The translations under genes and the position numbers were made by a program. Below are positions 55,404-64,000 of a stretch of DNA of 64,000 nucleotides, in pieces. Under the pieces are notes generated by a model. It did no database searches. It saw only the letters and a list, made by a program, of their open reading frames with translations, and was not told where the DNA came from. The stretch spans positions 6,163,501 through 6,227,500 of the forward strand of contig NZ_JBEJGX010000003.1 in NCBI RefSeq assembly GCF_040253635.1, in the 5' to 3' direction. The DNA is from Streptomyces sp. Edi2. GTDB taxonomy: Bacteria; Actinomycetota; Actinomycetes; Streptomycetales; Streptomycetaceae. Positions within the stretch are counted from its first letter, which is position 1; each line of letters opens with the position of its first letter.

Positions 55404-56083
55404 TGGCGCCCCTGGGGCGTGGCATAGCGGGACCAGGCACCGGCACCCACCCACCTGTACCCCCCTCACCCCCTTTTCGGATCCTCCACGTCAGCACCGG
55501 CAACGTCTGCCGCTCGCCGATCACCGAGCGGCTGCACCGCCGTGCCCTGGAGCTGCGGCTGGGCGACGCCCGCAGCGGCGGGCTGCTCGTGGAGAGCGCC
55601 GGCACCTGGGGCCACGAAGGCGCGCCGATGGAGACCCACGCCGCGACGGTGCTCACCGACTACGGCGCCGACCCGGCCGGGTTCCTCGGCCGGGAACTGC
55701 TCGACGAGCACGTCATCCGCGCCGACCTGGTGCTCACCGCCACCCGTGACCACCGTGCCCAGGTCATCTCGATGGGGCACTCCGCGGGGCTGCGCACCTT
55801 CACGCTCAAGGAGTTCAACCGGCTGGTGCGGGCGATAGACCCGGCCACGCTGCCCGACCCCGACCCGGACCTGCCGGACGGCGGGCTGGTCGAGCGCGCC
55901 CGTGCGCTGGTCGGCGCCGCCGCGGCGCTGCGCGGCTGGCTGCTGGCGCCCAACCCGGAGTCCGACGAGGTCTACGACCCCTACGGGGCGCCCATCACCT
56001 TCTTCCGCTCCATCGGCGACGAGATCAACCAGGCGCTCGACCCGGTCGTCACCGCCCTCACCGGGGTCCCGGCGAGGGCCTGA
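55403..56083 (+). CDS. LMW protein-tyrosine-phosphatase-like protein, nucleophile Cys replaced by Ser
   Basis: After a Pro/Gly-rich leader of about 24 residues comes the LMW-PTP P-loop text HVSTGNVCRSPITERL. In active family members the loop is C-x5-R (for example CLGNICRS); here position 31 is Ser (codon AGC) while R37 is kept. The DP general-acid site (VYDPYGAP) is present. It may therefore be a phosphate-binding or pseudo-phosphatase form. The start ATG overlaps the Sua5 stop codon by 1 nt, so the genes are coupled. The 226-aa length is above the usual 150-160. Confidence 0.85.
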   Translation: MAPLGRGIAGPGTGTHPPVPPSPPFRILHVSTGNVCRSPITERLHRRALELRLGDARSGGLLVESAGTWGHEGAPMETHAATVLTDYGADPAGFLGRELLDEHVIRADLVLTATRDHRAQVISMGHSAGLRTFTLKEFNRLVRAIDPATLPDPDPDLPDGGLVERARALVGAAAALRGWLLAPNPESDEVYDPYGAPITFFRSIGDEINQALDPVVTALTGVPARA

Positions 56084-56226
56084 GGCCTGCCCTCCCCGCA
56101 GACCGGGGAGACGGCCCTCGGGGGCCCTGTGCGGGCGGGCGGACCCGGTCGGCCCGCACACCGCGCCCGAACGCCCCGCCGCGCCTACATTGGGACTACG
56201 TCCCCGTACGAGGCCCGGAGCAAGCG

Positions 56227-57612
56227 ATGCCTGCCACCACCGCGTCACCCCGTCACGAGACCCCGGCCGGCCCTTCCCGGGCCGCCGAGCCCGCCGCCGG
56301 GGCGGCCGAGACCGCCGAGGACCGCGCACGGGCCGCCGCCCGTGACGCCGCCGCCCGGCCGGCCGGCGCCCCGGACTTCGCCGCCCTGCTGCACCAGGAC
56401 CCCGAGATCGCCGGCGTACTGCTCGGTGAGAGCGCCCGGCAGAGCGACTGTCTTCAGCTGATCGCCGCGGAGAACTTCACCTCACCGGCCGTCCTCGCGG
56501 CCCTCGGCTCCCCGCTGGGCAACAAATACGCCGAGGGGTACCCGGGGGCCCGCCACCACGGCGGCTGCGAGATCGTCGACCTCGCCGAGCGCATCGCGGT
56601 GGAGCGCGCCAAGGCCCTCTTCGGCGCCGAACACGCCAACGTCCAGGCACACTCCGGGTCTTCGGCCGTACTGGCCGCCTACGCCGCCCTGCTGCGCCCC
56701 GGTGACACCGTCCTGGCCATGTCCCTCCCGCACGGCGGGCACCTCACCCACGGCTCGCCCGCCAACTTCTCCGGCCGCTGGTTCGACTTCGCCGGCTACG
56801 GCGTCGACGAGGAGACCGGGCTGCTGGATTACGACGCGATCCGGGAGCTGGCCCGCGCCCGCCGGCCCAAGGCCATCGTCTGCGGTTCGATCTCCTACCC
56901 CCGGCACATCGACTACGCCGCCTTCCGCGATATCGCCGACGAGACCGGCGCGTATCTGATCGCCGATGTCGCGCATCCGCTCGGGCTGATCGCCGGGGGA
57001 GCGGCGCCCAGCCCCGTCCCGTACGCGCATGTGGTGTGCGGAACCACACACAAGGTGCTGCGCGGGCCGCGCGGCGGGCTGATCCTGTGCGGCGGGAAGC
57101 TGGCCGAGCGCATCGACCGTGCGGTGTTCCCCTTCACCCAGGGCGGCGCCCAGATGAACGCGGTGGCGGCCAAGGCCGTCGCCTTCGGGGAGGCCGCCAC
57201 GCCCGCCTTCGCCGCGTACGCCCATCAGGTCACCGCCAATGCCCGGGTACTCGCCGGGGCGCTGGCCGGACAGGGCCTGACGGTCACCACCGGTGGCACC
57301 GACACCCACCTGATCACCGTCGATACCGCTCCCCGCGGCCTCGACGCCCGCACCGCCCGGGGACGGCTCGCCGCCGCCGGGATCGTGCTGGACACCTGCG
57401 CGCTGCCGTGTGCCCAGGCCCCCGACGCCCCGGCGGCCCGCCGGACCGGCCTGCGGCTGGGGACCGCCGCGGTGACCACGCAGGGCATGGGCGAGGCGGA
57501 GATGACGGCGGTCGCCGAGCTGGTCGTGGCGGCGCTGGAGGAGGACGGTACGGCCCGCTCCCGGACCGTCGCATTGGTCCATGGCTTTCCGCCTTATCCC
57601 GATCGCGGGTGA
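56227..57612 (+). CDS. Serine hydroxymethyltransferase paralogue
   Basis: A fold-type I PLP enzyme with the SHMT layout: LIAAENFTSPAVL, NKYAEGYPG, GHLTHGSPAN, and PLP lysine K276 in CGTTHKVLRGPRGG. A 50-residue Ala-rich N-terminal extension is unusual. The E. coli active-site pair Tyr-Tyr (KRYYGGCE) is H110-H111 here (ARHHGGCE), so substrate handling may differ from true GlyA. GGAGC lies 7 nt before the ATG. It is part of the cluster between the phosphatase-like and wecA-like genes; the main glyA is probably elsewhere. Confidence 0.88.
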   Translation: MPATTASPRHETPAGPSRAAEPAAGAAETAEDRARAAARDAAARPAGAPDFAALLHQDPEIAGVLLGESARQSDCLQLIAAENFTSPAVLAALGSPLGNKYAEGYPGARHHGGCEIVDLAERIAVERAKALFGAEHANVQAHSGSSAVLAAYAALLRPGDTVLAMSLPHGGHLTHGSPANFSGRWFDFAGYGVDEETGLLDYDAIRELARARRPKAIVCGSISYPRHIDYAAFRDIADETGAYLIADVAHPLGLIAGGAAPSPVPYAHVVCGTTHKVLRGPRGGLILCGGKLAERIDRAVFPFTQGGAQMNAVAAKAVAFGEAATPAFAAYAHQVTANARVLAGALAGQGLTVTTGGTDTHLITVDTAPRGLDARTARGRLAAAGIVLDTCALPCAQAPDAPAARRTGLRLGTAAVTTQGMGEAEMTAVAELVVAALEEDGTARSRTVALVHGFPPYPDRG

Positions 57613-57710
57613 CGGTGGAACCATCCGCTGACGCCAGGCGTCTATTCCTGTATTCACGGCCAGGGGGCTGACACGCATAGGGTGTGGGGCTGTGATGGCC
57701 AGCTATACCA

Positions 57711-59054
57711 ATGGGGCAGCCCGTGCGTGAATACCTGCTGACGCTGTGCGTCACGGCCGCGGTGACCTACCTGCTGACCGGGCCGGTACGGAAGTTCGCG
57801 ATCGCGGCCGGTGCGATGCCGGAGATCCGTGCGCGTGATGTGCACCGCGAGCCGACACCGCGGCTCGGCGGTATCGCCATGTTCGGCGGCCTGTGCGCCG
57901 GTCTGCTGGTGGCCTCGCACCTGACCAACCTCAAGAGCGTCTTCGAGAACTCCGACGAGCCCAGGGCGCTGCTCTCCGGCGCCGCCCTGATCTGGCTCCT
58001 CGGCGTCCTGGACGACAAGTGGGGCGTGGACGCCCTGGTCAAGCTCGGCGGCCAGATGATCGCCGCGGGCGTGATGGTCCTGCAGGGCCTGACGATCCTC
58101 TGGATCCCGATCCCCGGCGTCGGCACGGTCTCGCTGACCCCCATGCAGGGCACCCTGCTGACCGTCGCCCTCGTCGTGATCACCATCAACGCGGTGAACT
58201 TCGTCGACGGCCTGGACGGCCTCGCCTCCGGCATGGTGTGCATCGCCGCCGCGGCGTTCTTCATGTACGCGTACCGGATGTGGTTCGGCTACGGCATCGA
58301 GGCGGCCGCGCCGGCCACGCTGTTCTCGGTCGTCCTGATGGGCATGTGCCTCGGCTTCCTGCCGCACAACATGCACCCGGCGCGCATCTTCATGGGCGAC
58401 TCGGGCTCGATGCTGATCGGCCTGGTGATGGCCGCGGGCGCGGTCTCGGTGACCGGCCAGGTCGACCCGGACCTGCTCAATGTGAAGGCGGGCGGTCTGC
58501 GTGAGGCGACCCACGCGATGGTGCCGGTCTACATCCCGCTGCTGCTGCCCCTGACGGTCATCGCGGTGCCGGTCGCCGACCTGATCCTGGCGATCGTGCG
58601 GCGTACGTGGAAGGGCCAGTCGCCGTTCGCGGCCGACCGCGGGCACCTGCACCACCGGCTCCTGGAGATCGGGCACTCGCACAGCCGGGCCGTGCTGATC
58701 ATGTACTTCTGGTCGGCCCTGATCGCGTTCGGCGCGGTGGCCTACTCCGTGAACAACGCCAGCATGTGGATCGTGCTGGGCATCGTGCTGCTGAGCGCGG
58801 TCGGGCTGGTGCTGCTTCTGCTGCCGCGCTTCACCCCGCGCACGCCGCGCTGGGCGGAGTGGATGGTGCCGCCGCGCTACCGCCGGGTCTCCCGTGCAAC
58901 GGCTCCGCAGGCCCCGGCCGCGGAATGGGACGAGGAGAGCGTCGCCGGGCCGCAGGAGGAGCGGGAACCGGTTCCCGCGGGCATCAACGGGGCCACCGCG
59001 ATCGGCGACCGCTCACGCTTCGTGGAACACCGAAGGGCGGACAGTCACCACTGA
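57711..59054 (+). CDS. MraY/WecA-type UDP-GlcNAc:polyprenyl-phosphate transferase
   Basis: A polytopic membrane enzyme (about 10-11 segments) that transfers a sugar phosphate to a polyprenyl phosphate, starting a cell-envelope glycan. Family sites are D101-D102 (GVLDDKWG), NFVDGLDGLASG, FMGDSGSML and the cytoplasmic RGHLHHRLL, which is the WecA rather than the MraY form. The C-terminal 70 residues are hydrophilic. ATG 57711 and GTG 57723 are both possible and neither has a clear ribosome site. It comes directly before the ATP synthase genes. Confidence 0.92.
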   Translation: MGQPVREYLLTLCVTAAVTYLLTGPVRKFAIAAGAMPEIRARDVHREPTPRLGGIAMFGGLCAGLLVASHLTNLKSVFENSDEPRALLSGAALIWLLGVLDDKWGVDALVKLGGQMIAAGVMVLQGLTILWIPIPGVGTVSLTPMQGTLLTVALVVITINAVNFVDGLDGLASGMVCIAAAAFFMYAYRMWFGYGIEAAAPATLFSVVLMGMCLGFLPHNMHPARIFMGDSGSMLIGLVMAAGAVSVTGQVDPDLLNVKAGGLREATHAMVPVYIPLLLPLTVIAVPVADLILAIVRRTWKGQSPFAADRGHLHHRLLEIGHSHSRAVLIMYFWSALIAFGAVAYSVNNASMWIVLGIVLLSAVGLVLLLLPRFTPRTPRWAEWMVPPRYRRVSRATAPQAPAAEWDEESVAGPQEEREPVPAGINGATAIGDRSRFVEHRRADSHH

Positions 59055-59203
59055 TCCGCGGTTCCGGTCGCCCGAACGTGCGACAGGAATCGGGTCGCTT
59101 GACCCCATACCAGACAAAAAGCTGGCTGTCAGTGCACCAACGCGCAGGTTCACGCTCAGGTGTGACAGGGTCCACACGAACCAGGTAAAGACCTCATCAA
59201 ATA

Positions 59204-59226
59204 GTTTGTGATACCGTTCACGAAAC
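59204..59226. promoter_or_regulatory. Crp-like palindrome before the atp operon
   Basis: TGTGA (59207-59211), 6 nt, TCACG (59218-59222), with further partial symmetry outside. This is close to the TGTGA-N6-TCACA form of Crp sites. It is 118 nt before atpI. In the gap 59055-59343 I see no gene. Confidence 0.4.
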
Positions 59227-59343
59227 CCGGCGATAGAGCCGAAGGGCCGTAGTGCGACTGCCCTTGGGCCGCAGGTTCCGCCTCAGGCCGGGTCTACGCT
59301 CGTCCACGACGACACACCCCACATCTTTTGCCGGAGCGCCGCC

Positions 59344-59781
59344 ATGCAGTCGAATGACGCCCGACTACTCCTTCACGCCGTTGTGCCCACCCTCGCCACC
59401 GGCGCTGTCGCCGTTGCCGTGAGCGCTGTGGTCGCCGGTGCGGCGGGAGCGCTCGGCGCCGTCATCGGCACGGTGCTGGTGCTGCTCGTCATGGGGGCCG
59501 GCCTGGTCGTCCTGCAGAAGACGGCGAAGAACCACCCGCAGCTGTTCCAGATGATGGGACTGCTGCTGTACACGGTGCAGATTCTGTTCGTGGCGGTCTT
59601 CCTGATCGCGTTCAAGAACACCACGTTCTTCGACACCAAGGCCTTTGCGTTCACGTTGCTCGGCGCCACCCTCGTATGGATCGCGGCACAGACCCGCGGG
59701 CATATGAAGGCGAAGATTCTGTACGTGGAACCCGACTCCGCCGAATCGAAGAAGGCGGAGACGGCGGGGTCGCCGACGTGA
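59344..59781 (+). CDS. atpI: ATP synthase protein I
   Basis: A 145-residue membrane protein with four hydrophobic segments (about 10-26, 30-55, 68-92, 97-115) at the head of the atp genes, where AtpI is always found. AtpI helps assemble the c-ring or take up magnesium in other bacteria. The actinobacterial form is poorly conserved and identity rests on position and topology. Confidence 0.85.
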   Translation: MQSNDARLLLHAVVPTLATGAVAVAVSAVVAGAAGALGAVIGTVLVLLVMGAGLVVLQKTAKNHPQLFQMMGLLLYTVQILFVAVFLIAFKNTTFFDTKAFAFTLLGATLVWIAAQTRGHMKAKILYVEPDSAESKKAETAGSPT

Positions 59782-59832
59782 CACGTAGGGCCGAGATAAA
59801 AGCCCACTTGCGGGCCTGCTATCGTCCGGTTT

Positions 59833-59888
59833 CAACTGCGGCACAGTTGGCGCAGGCGGCTGAGCTCCCGGGTTCCACTCAATGGAAC
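59833..59888. promoter_or_regulatory. Two inverted repeats in the atpI-atpB gap
   Basis: CAACTG-N5-CAGTTG (59833-59849) and GTTCCA-N5-TGGAAC (59872-59888) lie in the 264-bp gap before atpB. They could be mRNA hairpins or protein sites. No T run follows. Confidence 0.4.
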
Positions 59889-60045
59889 GGGAAGTTCTCG
59901 CGGCCGATGCCTGTGATGTGGCCGGGCCCAGCGCCCGCCAGCCGCCCCCTAATCCGTAAGACCAGTCCAGTGCCGCTCCGTGGCTCAACGCCGCGCCGAC
60001 ACAACGAGGTTGCCGTACCCATGCGCCACGCTGAAGGAGCTCGCG

Positions 60046-60855
60046 GTGAGTGCTGAAACGATGCTCGCCTTCGAGACCGACTGCCACATCTTTTCCGGGT
60101 GCGGCTTCCCAGCTCCCGGGCTTCAATCGTTCGTCTTCAAGCCGCTGTTCACCATCAACGGCTTCGAGTTCAACAAGGTCATGCTGCTGGCGCTGCTCAG
60201 CACCGTCGTGGTCGTGTGGTTCTTCTGGGCGGCGTTCGGCAAGGCCAAGGTGGTCCCGGGCAAGCTGCAGATGATCGGCGAAGCGGGCTACGACTTCGTC
60301 CGCCGCGGGATCGTCTATGACGCCCTCGGGAAGAAGGAGGGCGAGAAGTACGTCCCCTTCATCGTCTCGCTGTTCTTCTTCGTCTGGATCATGAACCTCT
60401 GGTCGATCATTCCGATCGCCCAGTTCCCGGTGACGTCGATCATTGCCTTCCCGGCCGGTCTCGCCGCCATCGTCTACATCACGTGGGTCACCCTGACCTT
60501 CAAGAGGCACGGCTTCGTCGGTGCGCTGAAGAACTTCAGCGGCTACGACAAGTCGCTCGGCCCGGTCCTGCCGATGCTGGTCGTCATCGAGCTCCTCTCG
60601 AACCTGATCATCCGGCCCTTCACTCACGCGGTACGGCTCTTCGCGAACATGTTCGCCGGTCACCTCCTGCTGCTGATGTTCACGATCGCCACCTGGTACC
60701 TGCTGAACGGAATCGGCGTGGTCTACGCCGGCGCCTCGTTCATCATGACCATCCTGCTGACCGCGTTCGAGCTGTTCATCCAGGCCGTCCAGGCGTACGT
60801 CTTCGTGCTCCTGACCGCGAACTACATCCAGGGCGCGCTCGCCGAGCACCACTGA
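60046..60855 (+). CDS. atpB: ATP synthase subunit a
   Basis: The proton-channel subunit of Fo. I chose GTG 60046 (AAGGAG 7 nt upstream; protein starts VSAETMLAF). Several membrane segments; the essential Arg is in LIIRPFTHAVRLFANMFAGH, and the C-terminal FELFIQAVQAYVFVLL is conserved. 269 residues. Confidence 0.97.
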   Translation: MSAETMLAFETDCHIFSGCGFPAPGLQSFVFKPLFTINGFEFNKVMLLALLSTVVVVWFFWAAFGKAKVVPGKLQMIGEAGYDFVRRGIVYDALGKKEGEKYVPFIVSLFFFVWIMNLWSIIPIAQFPVTSIIAFPAGLAAIVYITWVTLTFKRHGFVGALKNFSGYDKSLGPVLPMLVVIELLSNLIIRPFTHAVRLFANMFAGHLLLLMFTIATWYLLNGIGVVYAGASFIMTILLTAFELFIQAVQAYVFVLLTANYIQGALAEHH

Positions 60856-60879
60856 GCCCCCGCTTTCCCAGCCCCATAG

Positions 60880-61179
<300 letters not shown>

Positions 61180-61219
61180 TGGACCGCTGCAAACCCGCTG
61201 ACAGACGGAAGGCATTGAT

Positions 61220-61789
61220 GTGAACGCCCTGGGCTTCAACATGGCGGCGGAGGTTCCTGAGAACCCCCTGATCCCGCCGATTCCAGAGCTGGTCATCGGC
61301 CTGATCGCTTTCTTCATCGTCTTCGGCTTCCTGGCCAAGAAGCTCCTCCCGAACATCAACAAGGTTCTGGAAGAGCGCCGGGCGCTCATCGAAGGCCGCA
61401 TGGAGGAAGCCGAGGCGAATCAGGCCGAGGCTCAGCAGGTGCTCGCGGACTACCGGGCACAGCTGGCCGACGCCCGCCACGAGGCCGCGCGCCTGCGCCA
61501 GGAGGCGCAGGAGCAGGGCGCGACGCTCATCGCTGAGATGCGCGCCGAGGGCCAGCGGCAGCGTGAGGAGATCATCGCTGCCGGTCACGCCCAGATCGAG
61601 GCGGACCGGAAGCAGGCTGCGCAGGCGCTGCGCCAGGACGTGGGCAAGCTCGCCGTCGACCTGGCCGGCAAGCTCGTCGGGGAGTCCCTCGAGGACCACG
61701 CCCGGCAGAGCCGGACCATCGACCGCTTCCTCGACGACGTCGAGGCCAAGGCGGCTTCGGACGCGACGAAGGCTGAGGCCGGACGATGA
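61220..61789 (+). CDS. atpF: ATP synthase subunit b
   Basis: An N-terminal membrane helix (about 20-40: ELVIGLIAFFIVFGFLAKK) followed by a long charged helix (Ala/Glu/Gln/Arg-rich) that forms the peripheral stalk. GTG start with GGAAGG upstream. The stop overlaps the atpH start by 4 nt. Confidence 0.96.
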   Translation: MNALGFNMAAEVPENPLIPPIPELVIGLIAFFIVFGFLAKKLLPNINKVLEERRALIEGRMEEAEANQAEAQQVLADYRAQLADARHEAARLRQEAQEQGATLIAEMRAEGQRQREEIIAAGHAQIEADRKQAAQALRQDVGKLAVDLAGKLVGESLEDHARQSRTIDRFLDDVEAKAASDATKAEAGR

Positions 61790-62601
61790 ACGGAGCGAGC
61801 CGCGAGGCACTCGCCTCCGCACGCGAGCAGTTCAACGCGCTGACGGATGACACCTCCGTCGACGCCGCGAAGCTCGCCGAGGAGCTGGCTGCCGTCACCG
61901 CTCTGCTCGACCGCGAGGTGTCGCTGCGTCGGGTCCTGACCGACCCGGCGCAGGCCGCCGAGGCGCGTGCCGAACTGGTCGGACGACTGCTGGGCAACCA
62001 GGTGGGCGGCCCGGCCGTCGACCTGGTGTCCGGCATGGTCCGGGCCCGCTGGTCGCGTTCGCGTGACCTGACGGACTCGCTCGAGGAGCTGGCCTACAGC
62101 GCCGACCTGGTCGCCGCGCAGCGGGCCGGCCAGCTCGACGACGTCGAGGACGAGCTCTTCCGGTTCGGCCGGATCGTCAGCTCCAACGGCGAGCTGCGCG
62201 GTGCGCTGACCGACCGGAACGCGACCGTCGCGGCCAAGACGGAGCTGCTGCGTGCGCTGCTGGGCGGCCGGGCCAACCCGGTCACCGAGCGCATCGTGAT
62301 CCGTCTTGTCGTACAGCCGCGGGGCCGTAGCCTGGAAGCGGGGCTCGACGCCCTCTCCAAGCTGGCGGCGAGCCGCCGGGACCGGATGGTCGCGGTGGTC
62401 ACCTCCGCGGTGCCCCTCAGTGAAGGGCAGCGGCAGCGCCTGGGCGCTTCCCTGGCGCAGCTGTACGGACGGCAGGTCCACCTGAACCTCGACGTGGACC
62501 CCGAGGTCCTCGGCGGAGTCCAGGTCCGGATCGGCGACGAGGTCATCAACGGAACCATCGCGGCGCGCCTCGAAGAGGCAAACCGGCGGATGGCCGGCTG
62601 A
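61786..62601 (+). CDS. atpH: ATP synthase subunit delta
   Basis: A 271-residue delta subunit linking the b stalk to the F1 head. The C-terminal segment (VTSAVPLSEGQRQRLGASLAQ, then LNLDVDPEVLGGVQVRIGDEVINGTI) is the family signature. The N-terminal part is longer than in E. coli (177 aa), as in other actinobacteria. It is coupled to atpF by an ATGA overlap. Confidence 0.96.
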   Translation: MNGASREALASAREQFNALTDDTSVDAAKLAEELAAVTALLDREVSLRRVLTDPAQAAEARAELVGRLLGNQVGGPAVDLVSGMVRARWSRSRDLTDSLEELAYSADLVAAQRAGQLDDVEDELFRFGRIVSSNGELRGALTDRNATVAAKTELLRALLGGRANPVTERIVIRLVVQPRGRSLEAGLDALSKLAASRRDRMVAVVTSAVPLSEGQRQRLGASLAQLYGRQVHLNLDVDPEVLGGVQVRIGDEVINGTIAARLEEANRRMAG

Positions 62602-62818
62602 CCCAGCCACACCAACTCAAGAGCTGCACAACCGGCGGTCGGACGCCGGACCAGCCGGCCGGACCCACGAGGTCCGGCTGCGGTCCGGACGACGCCCCGG
62701 GGACCAGCACAAGCATGACGGCGGCCCGAGTTGGGCCGTAAGCGGAAACCCCCTGGGGGACAGACCCCCGGACACCCGCAAGTAACTTCGGGCCCAACAA
62801 GGAGAGCAGGGAACCCAG

Positions 62819-64000
62819 ATGGCGGAGCTCACGATCCGGCCGGAGGAGATCCGGGACGCGCTGGAGAACTTCGTCCAGGCGTACAAGCCGGACGCGGCCT
62901 CGCGCGAGGAGGTCGGCACGGTAAGCGAGGCCGGAGACGGCATCGCGAAGGTCGAGGGCCTTCCCTCGGCGATGGCGAACGAGCTGCTGAAGTTCGAGGA
63001 CGGCACGCTCGGTCTTGCGCTGAACCTGGAAGAGCGCGAGATCGGTGCGGTGGTCCTCGGCGAGTTCAGCGGCATCGAGGAGGGCCAGCCGGTGCAGCGC
63101 ACCGGTGAGGTGCTCTCGGTCGCCGTGGGCGAGGGCTACCTCGGCCGCGTCGTCGACCCGCTGGGCAACCCGATCGACGGCCTCGGCGAGATCGAGTCCG
63201 AGGGCCGCCGCGCCCTGGAGCTGCAGGCTCCGGGCGTCATGGTCCGTAAGTCGGTCCACGAGCCCATGGAGACCGGCTACAAGGCCGTCGACTCCATGGT
63301 GCCGATCGGCCGTGGCCAGCGTCAGCTGATCATCGGCGACCGCCAGACCGGCAAGACCGCCCTGGCCGTCGACACGATCATCAACCAGCGCGACAACTGG
63401 CGCTCGGGCGACCCGAAGAAGCAGGTCCGCTGCATCTACGTCGCCATCGGCCAGAAGGGCTCCACCATCGCGTCCGTGCGCGGCGCGCTGGAGGAGGCCG
63501 GCGCCCTGGAGTACACCACCATCGTCGCCGCCCCGGCGTCCGACCCGGCGGGCTTCAAGTACCTGGCGCCCTACACCGGCTCGGCCATCGGCCAGCACTG
63601 GATGTACCAGGGCAAGCACGTCCTGATCATCTTCGACGACCTCTCGAAGCAGGCCGACGCCTACCGCGCCGTGTCCCTGCTGCTGCGCCGTCCGCCGGGC
63701 CGTGAGGCCTACCCGGGCGACGTCTTCTACCTGCACTCGCGTCTGCTGGAGCGCTGCGCCAAGCTCTCCGACGAGATGGGCGCCGGCTCGATGACCGGTC
63801 TGCCGATCGTCGAGACCAAGGCGAACGACGTGTCGGCGTTCATTCCGACCAACGTCATCTCCATCACCGACGGCCAGTGCTTCCTGGAGTCGGACCTCTT
63901 CAACGCGGGCCAGCGCCCGGCGCTGAACGTCGGTATCTCCGTCTCCCGTGTCGGTGGCTCGGCCCAGCACAAGGCCATGAAGCAGGTCTCCGGCCGGCTC
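62819..64000 (+). CDS. atpA: ATP synthase subunit alpha, 5' part (runs out of window)
   Basis: The first 394 residues of the non-catalytic F1 alpha subunit: start [16 protein letters not shown] at ATG 62819 with AAGGAGAGCAGGG upstream, P-loop GDRQTGKT at 173-180, and [19 protein letters not shown]. The 217-bp gap after atpH is larger than the other gaps in the operon. The rest of the gene, and presumably atpG, atpD and atpC, lie beyond the window. Confidence 0.98.
   Translation, partial: MAELTIRPEEIRDALENFVQAYKPDAASREEVGTVSEAGDGIAKVEGLPSAMANELLKFEDGTLGLALNLEEREIGAVVLGEFSGIEEGQPVQRTGEVLSVAVGEGYLGRVVDPLGNPIDGLGEIESEGRRALELQAPGVMVRKSVHEPMETGYKAVDSMVPIGRGQRQLIIGDRQTGKTALAVDTIINQRDNWRSGDPKKQVRCIYVAIGQKGSTIASVRGALEEAGALEYTTIVAAPASDPAGFKYLAPYTGSAIGQHWMYQGKHVLIIFDDLSKQADAYRAVSLLLRRPPGREAYPGDVFYLHSRLLERCAKLSDEMGAGSMTGLPIVETKANDVSAFIPTNVISITDGQCFLESDLFNAGQRPALNVGISVSRVGGSAQHKAMKQVSGRL

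Overview
The window looks like a Streptomyces chromosome, or one from a very close relative. The DNA is strongly GC-rich, GTG and TTG starts are common, and the core gene order is the streptomycete one: tRNA-Arg, orphan response regulator, argS-like nrtL, lysA, hom, thrC, thrB, rho, rpmE, prfA, prmC, Sua5, LMW phosphatase, glyA-like, wecA-like, atpI-B-E-F-H-A. No plasmid or phage structural genes were seen.

Layout. 1-15.4 kb is a left flank of chromosomal genes: the end of a StyA-like flavin monooxygenase; an AurF-like diiron gene with a TetR regulator, facing a second diiron (ferritin-like) gene across an operator-rich gap; a SUKH protein; an alpha/beta hydrolase facing a MarR regulator; an ABC ATPase; an HD hydrolase; an FtsW/RodA-PBP2 pair; a DUF6624 protein; a secreted SH3 protein; and a cytochrome P450. 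15.5-40.7 kb is a defence island bounded on the right by tRNA-Arg(CCG) and its terminator. 40.7-64 kb is the right flank: lysine and threonine synthesis, transcription and translation termination factors, cell-wall genes and the start of the ATP synthase operon.

The island carries a complete BREX type 2 (Pgl) phage-defence set on the minus strand in two blocks. One is pglW-pglX (kinase plus adenine methyltransferase). The other is pglY-pglZ (ATPase plus alkaline-phosphatase-like protein), followed by brxD-brxHI (ATPase plus Lhr-like helicase). Two foreign modules sit between them. A WhiJ-type regulatory trio (HATPase, XRE, DUF397) lies between pglX and pglY. A plus-strand pair, a DUF262 protein overlapping a CBS-CBS-HEPN protein, lies between brxD and pglZ and ends at a 17-bp-arm hairpin. 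A frame-broken remnant of a DUF2075 ATPase/helicase gene lies at the left edge.

The strongest candidates for something new are: the DUF262/CBS-HEPN pair, in which the expected HNH histidine of the DUF262 protein appears to be lost; a bipartite motif (GCTCC-N14-CCGTTACGATC) found upstream of both pglW and pglY that may co-regulate the two operons; and a low-GC block inside pglX that suggests exchange of its recognition region. In the core region, two conserved-looking enzymes have altered active sites: an LMW-PTP whose nucleophilic Cys is Ser, and an SHMT paralogue whose Tyr-Tyr pair is His-His.
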